Shown one piece after another: positions 45,933 to 57,530 of a stretch of DNA of 64,000 nucleotides. Source of the stretch: Ulva prolifera (Eukaryota > Chlorophyta > Ulvophyceae > Ulvales > Ulvaceae); contig CM041200.1 in assembly GCA_023078555.1 (NCBI GenBank), forward strand, positions 8,695,156 to 8,759,155. The letters are read 5' to 3'. The notes below the pieces were generated by a model. It had not been told where the DNA came from, ran no database searches, and saw only the letters and a program-made list of their open reading frames with translations. Made by a program: the position numbers and the translations under genes. Numbering within the stretch: the stretch's first letter is position 1; each line of letters begins with the position of its first letter.

Positions 45933-46568
45933 TGTGATCGGGGGAGTGACCTGCCAGCCGGAAAGCTGGAGCTGAAGCCCCAGGCATGTCTGGCAGGCGT
46001 CACTGCCCCGATCACACACACACAGGGTGCACATGCCATGCATGCATCGATGGACGGCCATCGTTGCATGCACAGTATTGTGTAGGCTGGCAAGGCCAGC
46101 GCCTGACTACTATCGCTGAGAGACCACAGACAATGCCCCACTACAGCGGCGCACCCTACACCTAGCTCGTGGCTGCCCCAAGCAGGCCCTAGCTGCAGCC
46201 ACAGCCTGGGGCTGGCCAGCCGTCGATATCTGCGCTCCTGACGAGACGTATGTGGGCCCACACACAGGATGGGGTGTTCGCACGGGAGAACACCCGGCAC
46301 GGTGCCTTGCTACCCCAGGCGCCCTGGTGTACCTCTGTCCCCCTACCGTGGGCCGTGGCTTCCTGCGCGCAGCGAGCCGCAGCCCCCACCCTGCGGCCGG
46401 TACCACCCACCAGCCCGTACGATCGGGGCCGTCATACGCCACGCTATCATGTGCGCCTTCCCCTCGCCTCGTTCACACACCCTTGCCGCGCAGCTGACCA
46501 ATGCTACAGACGGGGTCTGCGCGGAATGGGTCTTCAGATCTCAATATTGAGCAGCCCCGGGGAGCGCC

Positions 46569-46612
46569 GGAGCCAACCCGCCGCTCGGCCGGAGCCAACC
46601 CGCCGCTCGGCC
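46569..46612. repeat. Perfect tandem duplication of 22 bp
   Basis: Two identical units (46569-46590 and 46591-46612), each GGAGCCAACC...CTCGGCC, followed by a partial third unit starting AGAGCC. Confidence 0.95.
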
Positions 46613-46980
46613 AGAGCCGCAACCTTCGCCACTGGGAGGCCATGTCTCCCACAGCAGCTGGTGCTGTGGGACGCAGCGGTACCATACCGCTGCTTCTGTC
46701 GGTCATGATGTGTGTTGGGGACAGCACCTCGGGACTCCGTCCTTGAGAAGAGCCCCCCCCGCGAGCCAGCCCGTCCGCGCTCACTGATGCAAAACCACGT
46801 GTACGGCGTGGCAGCCAGCACACGGGAGAGCCGCCGCATACACGCATCTGCCCCTCCCCAGCATACCGGCCTTATTCATTGCTGTGCGCAGCCACAGCGT
46901 CGTTTCGTTGCATCATTGCACGCGGCAAGCCTAGCCTGTTGCTGCATACGAGCACCTGCACCCAGGTGCACCGTCGTCGG

Positions 46981-47031
46981 TGTCATGCTGCGGTGTCATG
47001 CTGCGGTGTCATGCTGCGGTGTCATGCTGCG
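46981..47031. repeat. 13-bp tandem repeat, about 3.9 copies
   Basis: The unit TGTCATGCTGCGG is repeated without change; a diverged copy (TGACATGCTGCGG) recurs near 47070. Confidence 0.95.
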
Positions 47032-47639
47032 CCAGCGTCGTTGCCTGGCTGCGGCAGCACGCATGCTGCGGTGACATGCTGCGGTGCCTCGTCACGACAG
47101 CGCAACGCCAGCGCCGTTTCGTCGCATGGATGCGCGATGCGAGGTACTCAATTTGGCTTGTAGTGCAACGCGGCAAGGTCGGGGCGACACCATAGGCCAC
47201 GCCTGCACCGGCAGGGGCACGCAGCGCCAGGCACAGAAAGCCGCTGATGGCAATTCCAGAGCAGCGGCCGTGGTGTTGCGCAGTGCAGGGTCAGCGCGCC
47301 TGCCCCGACTCAGGAGTTTGTTCTGTAGAAGCCAGTGACTGGATCTGTTTGTGATTCGAGCGACCACCCCGCGGCATCAAGGAAGCAGCCCACCTTGGTG
47401 CGCGCTGGACATCCGCAGCCCTGCTCGCCGCACATCACGGCATCACATCCACAGGATATCACGACTGGTTGGAGACCAAGACGCCCGGAGCAAAGTTGTG
47501 CCGGCGTCTACATCAAGCGCACGCGCAAAGAGATCTGCGACACACTTGATGCCGCAGGACGCACGCAGCACGCAGAGCCTGCAGGGTAGGCTGCAGAGGA
47601 CGCACCGACGCTGCCAGGTGTTGGCGCCGCGGGCTGCGG

Positions 47640-50600
47640 TCACATGTTCGTTCCAGCTAACGGAAGCTCGTAGCCCGCAACCGCCGCCGTCTGCCGCAGC
47701 GCGGCGCAGCACGCCGCGTCGCGCCAGCTCAGCACGCGCACGCTCTCCGCGACACAGCCCACAGGCAGCCGGATGCCTGCCCCCATCACACACTGGAACG
47801 CGGTCACGGCCTGTGGTGGCGAGCTGAGCTGCGCGAGGGAGACGAGGAGCAGCGAGACGTCGCGCAGCACGAGGGGGTCCGCAAGGGACGACTTCGGGAG
47901 TGAGAGGACCCACGGCAGCGCCTCCGCGGATAGATCTGCACACCAGGCCGCCCTGTTTGGAACATTGCAGGCCGGGGTTGACTCCAGGTTCTGGTACGCA
48001 CGGGTTGCGAGACGACCGCGGCTGCGCTGCAAAGCCATATGCCACATGGCGCCGTGAGCACCATGACACAGCCCGCCACCTGGTAGGCTCCGAGGGGCTA
48101 CCGAGCTGCACTGAGCCACGAGTCTTGCGGAAGTTGTATAGGCAACGACACAGCAGCAGGTTGCAATTGCGCGACATGCACACCGAAAGAATATCTCCGC
48201 GCGCACAGCCAGGCGAAAGCACAGCTGCACGCACAATGAGCCAGGCACAAGCAGGGACGCGTATGCCACCGCATGCATGCGGCAGCAGTGGGGGAGAGAT
48301 CCCGCACCGGCGCTCCGGCTTCGCGACGCCGCCCCGATGAACATTGTTGAACAGGCACTACTGGACGTGACGCCGAGGGAAGCCATGTGCCTCCAGATGC
48401 TGATGATCGCCGCGTCGTCGTCGGCGGCGGCGGCGGCCGCCATGCATGGCTCGAACATCGCCGGCGAGAGCCGCTGGCCGGTGTGCGTGTACGCCGCCAG
48501 CACCCCCAGGCCACGGGCGACGGAGCCGAGGCGGCAGAAGCCCAGTGCCACGGCTCCGTACGAGATGACGTCCGGTTGCAGGGGGCCGCCAGGAGCTGCC
48601 TTGCATGCACTACACACGGGGCACAGGCACTGATGTACTGAGGAAGCTTTCCTTGCGCCGCTGGCACCGCATTGCTCTGCGGGAGAACACAGGGAGAACA
48701 CACACACGGCATATGTGGTCCCGTTAATTCGGAGTTGTCAATGTCCAATAGGATACGGCTCAGTCAATTTAGATTTACTTTACTTTAGACAGTGGAGCTT
48801 AGAGTCAGGGGCGAGGCAGGAGGTCTCGTGCAAGCGGCCGGAGCAGGTAGATTGGTGCAAAGCTGGTCTCATGGCCACTTGAATAGGCATGGCCGAACAT
48901 GCATGCACCCGCTCTGATTGATGCGGAGCTTGTCCATGCATGAGGGCCAGGCTCTGCAAGGCAATGCATGCCGTGCAGCGGAAGAGCGCTGATGCCGCGG
49001 AGCAGCGGTGTTGACGCAGTTCTGGTTGACAAGACTCCCTCCCTGGTTGGCAAGATCCCCTCCCCCTTCCCCCCAGTGCATGCCGCAGGGCAGGAGGTGT
49101 ATGCGACGGGACGGGACGGTTCGCTACGCACGTCCGCAGGCCCGGTAGCTGCGGCTGAGGGTTGTCACACCCTATACACACCCTATACACACACTGTATA
49201 GCAGTAGTATACACACCGACGACTCACACGAAGGAAGGAAAATGAAAATGTAAATGGGTGCGCGCAAGACATTTGGGCTGAGGAGCGATGGTGCCCTGCA
49301 GGTGGTGTGTGGCTTTAGAGTGGACGGGAGAAAACAAACACTGAAACCGAATCTCATGATTGCGGCTGCACCGTGCCCAGGACAGGGTGGAGACAGATAC
49401 TTTCCCCAGCCAGACAGATCAGTGTGGCACAGGTTGGATTACTCGGGCGGGCCCAGCCCATATGTTTCCCCCCCTTAAGGCACCCTGGAGGTCAAATCGT
49501 ATCAGGCCCCTGGAGCTGAAGCTGCAGCAGCGGTCACAGTGCTAGTATGCTGTGCTTCCAGCCGCACCAGTGTGTCATGCTAACTGCTATTTCATGAGAC
49601 ACGACCGTAGATTAACTGTAGCTCGACTGAACAAATGTGCTTTGCGGACCAGGGCGCAGACGCCACGCAGATGGACGCCTGTGCCCGTGTTTGGTCGCCT
49701 TGCAACAATTTGTGGGATGCCAGACCTAGTCTTTCAGCATTGTCCTAATTGATTACAACGCTGGGCTGCCAGGGCAAGGCTGCGTCAAGACGGCGATCCG
49801 CCATCACCTCCGCGTCAGTGCCGCGCCGGCTGTGCAGCATGCAACATTGGATAACACGCAGTGATGACACACACCTAATGCATCACGTGTAGGCAGCAAG
49901 TCAGCAAGGCGAGCATCACGCCGGGGCGCATGTGTGTGTGCTGCATGCATGCGGTGGTGGATGGAGCAGAGCACCTTGCCATTGCACAGATGAAAGCTAG
50001 GCTGCGGTCCGCCTGCGGCGGGGACGCCTCAGCATACATCTGAAGCACGATGTTGCAGCACGGCGTCACGAGGGCGTCATGGATGAGGGCGGAGCGGCGG
50101 AGGGCGCCGCCCCGCTCCGCAGCTGCGAGCAGCCCCCTCTCCCGAAACAGCTCCTGTACTTTCCACAAAAGCACATTGGCTGCGTCGGCGGGGGGCTCAG
50201 CCTTCAGGGTGTGGGCGCCCCTGATTGAGTCGGCGAGCTCTGAGAACGCGCAGGTGCGCCCGGGCTGGGAGAGCTCGGTCAGCAGACACGCCTCGGCGAG
50301 CTGCCAGAGCCCAGCGTGGCGCAGCGCGAGCATCAGGAAGAGGAACGCCGGGCCGTCAAGGCGGACGCTGTCGCCGAAGGCCACGATGTACGCCTGCATG
50401 CACGTGCCACCGTCGCAGCTGGGCGCGTTGGCCGGGCGCCCATCTGTGGAGGGACGAGTGCTGTCGCTCCGTGTGGGTGGCTGTGGGGCCCTCCAGTCCA
50501 TGAACCCCACAGCCTGATGACAGCACAGCACACTGACGAGGTGTCTCGTGTTCTACAAGGGCAACGCCAGAGAGGCACGAAGTGACACGTGTAGCCTGCC

Positions 50601-51345
50601 GGAAAAAATACATTACATTGGGCTGCCGGTGCCGTCGGGTGAACGTCGATGCAACGGTGAGAACGTGAGGGAACATACGCAAACAACATGGCTGCTATTG
50701 CCAACATACCTGTATAACAGCCAGAGTGCGCCAGGGTAAATATACGTGACACAAAAACCTGGTCCGAAACAGATTCCATGCCTACCTCCACACTGAAGCA
50801 GGGCCCCACACGTGCGCCTCTTCGTCTGGCAACACCAGAGACTAAGACAACATGGCAATTTGGTGTTGCTATCATACCCGCAAATAGCGGGCGGGAGGCT
50901 CGCCGAGATCGCACCAAGCAGCACTCCTGCCACATGCCATTGGCCGTGAGCACGGGGAAGAGAGCTCTGTAGGTGATTATGTCAGGGTGCTCAGTCATGG
51001 TCTGCATGTGGTGAAAGACGAGCCAGGCCTCGGCCGCGTCGCCGCCGCGTTTGCACGCCCACAGCGCCGCGTTGGCGAGCGACAGGTCCATGTCCACGTC
51101 AAGGAGGTGGAGGTGCTTGAACACGGCGAGGCCCCGCCGCCACGCCCCGGCCTTGGAGTACTTGGAGATGAGCTTCGTTACGGTGGCCTTGCTCGGGCGG
51201 CACTCCCGGGCCACGGCGCGTAACGCCGTCTCCACTGCCGCATCGCTGTCGCAACCCTGGAGGGCGATGTGCAGCCTGCTCGCAGCGAGATTTGTGAGTG
51301 GTGGGGGAGTGTTCGGCAAGAGACAGAGCCGGGGTTGCATCAGGG
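47640..51345 (-). CDS. PPR-like (pentatricopeptide repeat) protein, probably organelle RNA factor
   Basis: Minus-strand exons carry helical-hairpin repeats. About 51280-50925 has ATVTKLISKYSKAGAWRRG, ALWACKRGGDAAEAWLVF and PDIITYRALFPVLTANGMW. The exon 50443-49975 (acceptor CTCCACAG) has FLFLMLALRHAGLWQLAEA. An exon ending near 48330 has PDVISYGAVALGFCRLGSV and FEPCMAAAAAADDDAAI. The last exon, 47935-47640, ends at a TGA (SWRDAACCAALRQTAAVAGY). The tandem 35-residue spacing and PD-x-I-x-Y signatures fit P-class PPRs, which bind single-stranded RNA in chloroplasts or mitochondria. Repeats are degenerate and Ala-rich. The start codon and any transit peptide were not fixed; an ATG near 51345 is possible. 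The long intron between 49974 and about 48640 contains a retrotransposon 3' UTR fragment and a repeat B copy. Confidence 0.7.
48708..48787 (-). mobile_element. Retrotransposon 3' UTR fragment (family A), copy 3
   Basis: Read on the minus strand: AAAGTAAATCTAAATTGACT, GAGCCGTATCCTATTGGACA, GTTAAC-like AATTAACGGGACCACATATG. Truncated at both ends relative to 39647-39859. It lies in a PPR-gene intron on the same strand as the gene. Confidence 0.75.
49318..49355 (+). repeat. Dispersed repeat B, copy 4
   Basis: GTGGACGGGAGAAAACAAACACTGAAACCGAATC core (26 of it identical to the copy at 26441). Lies in the same PPR intron as the family A fragment. Confidence 0.65.
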
Positions 51346-51696
51346 GACATCGACAGGCTGTATGTATGGTCCACCGCGGGGTCCTAATCTTCTGTTTCGC
51401 TACCAAGCAGTTGCCGAGGCCCCTGACTGCACATGCACATGCAATGACAACCATTGGGGGGGACATACACTAAATGCGGTCTGCTTACAAGACACGCGTT
51501 GTGGCTACATGTGTCACATAGCATTACACAGGATTGAGAGGCCGCAGACAAACACAGCACACGGACTTCTCACAAAGCAGGACACGCGCATGCCATTGGT
51601 GCCAGTTGTCGGTGCCAGTTGGAATGCGGGCAATTGGCGTTGCGGCTGATTCTTGGTATCACAAATGTCATGACATTTTATGCATCTCTTCTGTGG

Positions 51697-52290
51697 CTAC
51701 CGTCTGTCATGCGAGCCCTCGGGCGGCGTGCCTGTGGAGGTTGGACGGGCGTCGCTGGTTGCTCGCAGGCGGCGTCCCCGGCGCGCCGCTGCCGCCACTG
51801 CCGTGTTGTTGTAGCAACATCTGCGAGTCGTCGGACTCCTGGAGCCTCGTTGTAGGGAACGACGGCACCGGCGGCGTCGGCTCCGCGCTGCCGTGGGGTC
51901 CCTCCGGATGCTCCGCCGGCATGCGCGGCGCATTCGACCAACCGAGGTTATCTCTTGCGGCGGCCATCTGAAACTCGCTCAGCTGCGAGAATGGAGCCGC
52001 GGCCGTGGCGCGGCTCGCGGGCAGGATCGATCTTCCGAGACTGACGTCATGCACGGCCCGGTTATCGAGGCTCCGCTCGCGGGTGCGAGATTCGACGGGA
52101 TCTTGCGCCGCCGCCATGTCGGTGACCGGCACGCCTGCAGCTGTGCCCGGGGCCCGCGGGGCACTGCTGCCATGGAGCTCGGAGGGGTGTCCGTATGCAT
52201 GGGCGGACATGGGCGACACCGCGCGGTCCACGTCGACGTGACGGCGGCGACGGTACGTTTTCTTCGACGCACCGGAGAAGTCGTAGCCGG
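51697..52290 (-). CDS. Candidate exon of a disordered, basic-to-Ser-rich protein
   Basis: A minus-strand frame reads SGASKKTYRRRRHVDVDRAV and then a Ser/Pro/Gly-rich region (PRAPGTAAGVPVTDMAAAQD, SFPTTRLQESDDSQMLLQQH, PASNQRRPSNLHRHAARG). The composition resembles the linker between membrane span and kinase domain in the receptor-like kinase at 29265-36971: basic stretch first, then Ser/Thr/Pro-rich. No kinase domain follows on this strand, because the PPR gene begins about 350 bp further. It may be the tail of a kinase-less relative, a pseudogene, or an unrelated disordered protein. Confidence 0.35.
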
Positions 52291-53066
52291 CTCAGAGTCA
52301 GACGACGGACGTCGCGCGACCAAACACTGCAACCTACACAACAGACGTAAGCATACATACATATTTCATTGTCCCAGCAGTGCTATCTGCCTCCCCGCCT
52401 TTATCCTTTTAGTTAATTACAAGTTGTGACCCAACAAACGTCGTGAGGCATGAAGGACACGCGCTTGCGCGCGGACGTCAGCTTCGTTGCGCCACTGCCA
52501 CATGTCAGCATGGTCAACGACATGCATGCGATCGCGAGCGGCGGCGGAGCGGGGCCGATGTCTGTCGCGAGGTGTGCGCGGGGCTCTTTGAATACAGGTG
52601 TACGTGGTCAACGTGTGCCGACCGTCGACCTCCCCGGACGGGCCCCGCTGAGCCACGTTTAAGTTGGAGTTTACTGGGCGGCGCGGCCGCCTTCGGGATG
52701 CCGCATGTGTGGTGCGCCATTGTGGCACGGGCGGGGAACAGGCACGCTTCAGGTGGCGCGGTAGGACACTCGCAAGCTGTCGATGCGTCAGCACGCGGGC
52801 TGGCTGGCGCAGCTGCGGCGCTAGGGCTTCCGCAGCCTGGGATGACTCCAGCTCACATCGGATCGGGTCGTGGACCGCCGGATCCAGGAAACCGGATCCA
52901 TCAGATCCATGAGAATAGACGGATCACATCCGCAACATCAGCTGGCGATGTGAGGGGGCGCTGGCGTCGCTATGGTCCGCAACGCAGAACAACGGTGAAG
53001 CCGCTTCACTGAGACTGCTGACACTGCAGGCTCGGCAAACAAACACACGGCCTGCAGAGTACATGT

Positions 53067-53131
53067 AATTACAAAAGAGTGAACGGGAGAAGATAAAAAC
53101 CAAAACCGGATCATCCGAATCAACAGCAACA
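53067..53131 (+). repeat. Dispersed repeat B, copy 5
   Basis: TTACAAAAGAGTGAACGGGA followed by an A-rich region ending CCAAAACCGGATCATCCGAA and CAACAGCAACACACAAG. With 26441-26509 this is the longest copy; both end in CA-rich DNA. Confidence 0.75.
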
Positions 53132-53305
53132 CACAAGCACACGCACACGACCACAACAACCGCACTCGCAACTTCATAATAGGTTCATCCTTGCCAGCGC
53201 TGGTTTCCGAGAGGCACAGAACAGCCGCAGACTCGACATGAGCGACAACATCGCACCACTTGTCGCTGTGAGACGCTGTGGCGAGTGCTGATGGGTGCCC
53301 AGAGC

Positions 53306-53351
53306 CGTGCAGCCTGCAGCCTGGGGGTCGTGCAGCCTGCAGCCTGGGGGT
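53306..53351. repeat. Perfect tandem duplication of 23 bp
   Basis: Two identical units, 53306-53328 and 53329-53351, each CGTGCAGCCTGCAGCCTGGGGGT. Confidence 0.93.
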
Positions 53352-54367
53352 TGACCTCGAGCAGGCCTAGGGCAGGCAAACTTGGCCGGTCACATACATA
53401 CCGACCTGGCCCTGTGCCCCGCGCTGACCTCCTGACTGCACATGCTACCACAGTCTCTCAGAACTGATTTTCTGTCCACGGCGATGCATCTGGCATCTAC
53501 AGGCTCGAGACAAGCTCGGACAGCGCAACAATGGGTCCGGTGGCAGGTGGCACGGCAGGCCCTTCTGGCACATATGGCAGCGCAGAAAGCCGAAGAAGCC
53601 CAGGAAGACTGCAGAAATACTATATGACTGTACAGTGGGGAAATTGGCATGATATTGCGGTCGCGGAGGTGGGATCTTACCCGCAGTTGCACGTTCCGAG
53701 AGCAGGCTCGGACGCTATTGGCCCGTGATGTCCGGATACAACCACGTCGACGAACGACACTTAGCTTTGCTATCATCTGTTACAGCTTGGGTCACCTGAT
53801 AGAATAAGGCTGCCCGGCGAATACTGTGCTAAGTGTCGTGGAGCGGTCCCAGAAGTCTGGTCGGTCGGATTTCTTCAACGCTTATGGCGTTCGACGTCGA
53901 GCCCCAGATGTGTCCAAATCTCTTGTTCCGATCCCAAATCAGAAGGGCCACAGATATGCCCCACGCGCGGCCACGTGAGGTCATTTTTAGGTATACCTCC
54001 GTGAGGTCACGCCACCCCACGTGGGTGGGCGTGTTACGCGCATATGACGACCGCCTGTAGGTGGATATGAAGGCTGCCACGAGCAGTCACCGCAACTGCC
54101 CAGCCATGCAACGTGAAGACGAACGACTGCTGTATGGCGTTCCACTACAAAGAGCTTGAAAAGCCTCAAAGAGGCAGCGCTATGATGCGTGCATGCCTGC
54201 GATGGTGGGCAGCGCGGACTGCAAACCAAAGTGCCTTTCGCCAAAAGCTTGTCTCTGAGAGCTGCCTTGGCTGGCTTACAGCTGAGCAGCAATGCAAGCT
54301 TTGATTCAATTTTTGTTTAGCGTAGTGTGGACGTGCGTGCTTGCCAGCACTGTCTTGTCTTCGGATG

Positions 54368-56767
54368 TTGGCAGTAAACCACTGCAGAGACCTGCCCAGC
54401 TGTTGCGTAATAATCAGGGCTAAACGCAAAGGAAATATTAAACGTTATGCATCACATCGTTGATTGTCATAGCACTGCGGCGATGTTGTATTAGAGCGAC
54501 GAACAGAGTTGTCACGCGCGGCTACTCGGAGCAAACCAGTTGCCTTTGCGGTGCAATTTGCGGCGGTTCCACTACAGTACAGGGATGTGGCCAGCAGTAA
54601 AACAACAATGAATTTGTGGTTCATTTTAGTGTGTCCAGCGCTGCTGCAGAGCCGCGGGCGAGGTCAACATCAGTGTTAGCATCTGCAGAGCTTTTGCAAC
54701 GCAAACACAGTTATAGACTGACCACCCAGCCAACGTCCACATACTGGCACTGTTGTTTCTTCGTTGCAACGGAGCTGTGTTGCAGCAAACATGCGGCCTG
54801 GAGGAGGGGCACGGGCCACTGCATCAACACGGCAACACGGCAATCTCCCCGGCACCGCAGCAACTACATATGCTCAACGACCAGCATGTCAGGTAGTGGA
54901 GCGGCTTCACTTTAGCAAGCACATTGTCATAGATTGCAGCCAATTTGCAGGCCCCGCTGCAGGCTCGTGCCAACGTTGTCCCGACCCACCAGGTCGCACA
55001 GCGCCTATCAATGTCCAAACAGCACAGTAAGAAACAAGTTCAATGTGTACCCGCTGAATGCGTTTTATTTATTGGACCGCCGCGAGCGCCAGCGCAGCTG
55101 CAGCGCCATGGCAGTGCAACTGCATGGCATGGAGCCCCGGTGGTCATGCTGGCGTCGTAAAGCACGAGGCATGACGGTGTCGGTCACGTGGGTCCGGCTG
55201 ACGGAGGTAACTTTAGAGAAGAGCCCACGTGACGCCACCGGCGTGACGTCAGTGCATATCGAAACCCACTCGGTTCCAGCGTGTTCACCCTTCCGTAGGG
55301 CTCACCTCACCCACCCGCTGCCGCACATCTCAGAGATATGTATCCACAGATTTTTGAGAGTTTCCGCGGAGCCACGCGGCCGAACTCGTGGCGCAGGTGT
55401 TCTAAACGGGACGGTTACCTAGATGCCGAAGACACCCCAATTCTTGATTGCTGGGATCCGCAGGACCGCCAACTGGCTAGCAAGTATCAGGCATATCCGT
55501 CGAGACTGCGGACATGCATGCAGCACTACTATAGTACTAGAAGATCTGCATGCCCGCTCGCAGCTCTCTAGAGTTACCTGTTGGACGCTGAGATGATGAC
55601 CATGCATGATATTGCATCATGCATTACACGATCAATCGGAAGACGCGTATTATGACAGCCTGTGGCCATGCAGGTAATGTACCTACAATTGTTAACATGC
55701 GCAAGGTTAAACTGCACTATTAGGCTACATACAGCGCATAGGCCAAAGACTATATAAGGCTTGGACATGCCCTTTGTCCTTTGCCCCTTTCAGTGTTGAT
55801 GGTGTTCAAGTACCGATTCTATATCTCGATCGAGATCGCGAGAGTGCTGTCACCGACTGTCATCTTCACTGTCAGCGTGTGCCACTGCAATCTGATCTGA
55901 CCTCTAACATTACCTCCCTAAACCTGACCCACGTGACCTAAACCTTCATGCCTCGTACTTTACGAAACCAGCATGCCCACCATGGTGCACCAGTCACATG
56001 CAATGCAGTTGCACTGCGGTGGCGCTGCAGCTGCGCTGGCGCTCGCGGCGGTCTAATAATCAAAACGCATTGAACGTGTACACATTGCATTTGTTTCTTA
56101 ACGTGCTGACCGGACATTGATAGGCGCTGTGCGACCTGGTTGGTCGAGACAACGTGACCAGGAGCTGGCGGCCGCGGCGAGGCCTGCAAATTGACTGCAA
56201 TCTGCAACAATGTGCTTGCTAAAGCAAAGAACTGCCACTACCTTACATGCTTGTCGTTGAGCTTATGCAATTGCTGTCGTGTCGGGGGGATTGCCCTGTT
56301 GCCGTGTTGATGCAGAGGCCCGTGCCCCTCCGCAAGGCCACGTGTTTGCTGCAAAGCCAATCCGTTGCCACGCAGAGGCAGCAATGACAGTACATGGACG
56401 TTGGCTCGGCGGTGAGTCTATAACTGTGTCTGGATTGCAAAAGCTCCGCAGATGCTCGCACTGGTGTTGACCTCGCCCGCGGCTCTGCAGCAGCGCTCGA
56501 CAAACTCAAATGAACCACAAATTCACTGTTGTTCTACTGCTAACCACATCCTTGTACCGTCGTTGAACCGCCGTAGATTGCACCCCACAGGCAATTGAGT
56601 TGCTCCTAGTAGCCGCGCGTGACAATTCTGATCGTCGCTCTAATACAACATCGCCGCAGTGCTGAGACATTCATTGTTACGATTCAGAATGTTCATTGGC
56701 TGCTTTGATTTTTGCCCTGACTATTACGCAACAGCTGAGCAGGTCTCTGCAGTGGTTTATTGCCAAA
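54368..56767. mobile_element. Foldback element or inverted duplication, arms of about 850 bp
   Basis: The left arm (54368 to about 55216) is the diverged reverse complement of the right arm (about 55893 to 56767). The outer ends match at TTGGCAGTAAACCACTGCAG (left) and its counterpart reading inward from 56767. The inner ends match around GTCACGTGGGTC. Both arms give the same conceptual peptide over 90 residues (SSAAAEPRARST, ASAELLQ, HSYRLT) with many substitutions, so the duplication is old. The 676-bp centre has no recognisable transposase. Long terminal inverted arms with a short centre fit foldback or Mutator-like non-autonomous DNA transposons; an inverted segmental duplication is the alternative. 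I saw no clear target-site duplication. Confidence 0.8.
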
Positions 56768-57117
56768 GTACGAACACACTATACACAGCCAGGAAGTGAA
56801 CTTTACATACACCGGATATACCCGCTTTGAGCCAAATACTCAGCGCCTCTACCAATGGCCAAATGGCCACCAGTGCCAAACGTCCCGAGACTTTCCCAGC
56901 GTTTACATACTTTCAAGACGATTGCATACATCTTTTTCGCTGTTAAATTTGATGTTGCTGTCATTGACTTTGTGCTTTGTCCTGCATGGCGGTATAGGCG
57001 GTATGCCGGACGGTATTCGACGCCGAATTAGGAACAGCTTGCCAGCTACCGGATACTCTCACAGCTAATTCGCAACAGCAAGTAGCTGTCATTAGATGTC
57101 TGCTGTGACTTGTCCCG

Positions 57118-57183
57118 CGCCGAGGCGTTGTGTCTGCTGCGGTATAGAGCCGCACCTCCCGCAGCGCTGTATAGAAGGTATTT
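57118..57183 (+). repeat. Direct repeat, copy 1
   Basis: Shares GCGCCGAGG, then CTGCGGTATAGAGCCGCA and GGTATTTCC with 57462-57530 in the same orientation. The copies are 344 bp apart and about 80 percent alike by eye. Confidence 0.8.
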
Positions 57184-57461
57184 CCTGCTTCCTTCTGTGA
57201 AGTTGATGCACCTCGTAGCTTTGAATGTTAGATGGCGCTCATTCTGGCCACCATACTCCATTAGCTGTTGCCTGCCGTAAGCCTGCTGTTGCCTGCCATA
57301 TACTCGAAGGTAGTTTTGCGTATGACAGTGGCTGCAGTATTTGCTGTGTTATTGACCGCAGTATAGACAGCGTTATTTACTGCACTATTTATTGCATTTT
57401 CGCTGCGGTGTATGGTCGTGAGTCCATGCAACTACAATTAGTAGTTTGCTGTGCCTTTTGC

Positions 57462-57530
57462 TGCGCCGAGGGGCTGTTTTTTCTGCGGTATAGAGCCGCA
57501 TCCTTCGCAGCACTGTACGGGGAGGTATTT
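57462..57530 (+). repeat. Direct repeat, copy 2
   Basis: Second copy of the segment at 57118-57183, with small insertions and substitutions (CATCCTTCGCAGCACTGTAC in place of CACCTCCCGCAGCGCTGTAT). Confidence 0.8.

Larger units (their letters stand above)
45933..47639. other. Spacer downstream of the PPR gene
   Basis: Contains two tandem repeats (46569-46612 and 46981-47031). Frames of up to 158 codons overlap on both strands and none carries a recognisable domain. The PPR gene 3' UTR lies at the upper end. Confidence 0.45.
52291..54367. other. Spacer between candidate exon and foldback structure
   Basis: Holds a repeat B copy at 53067-53131 and a 23-bp tandem duplication at 53306-53351. Other frames mirror each other on both strands with no domain. 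I see no gene with confidence. Confidence 0.45.
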
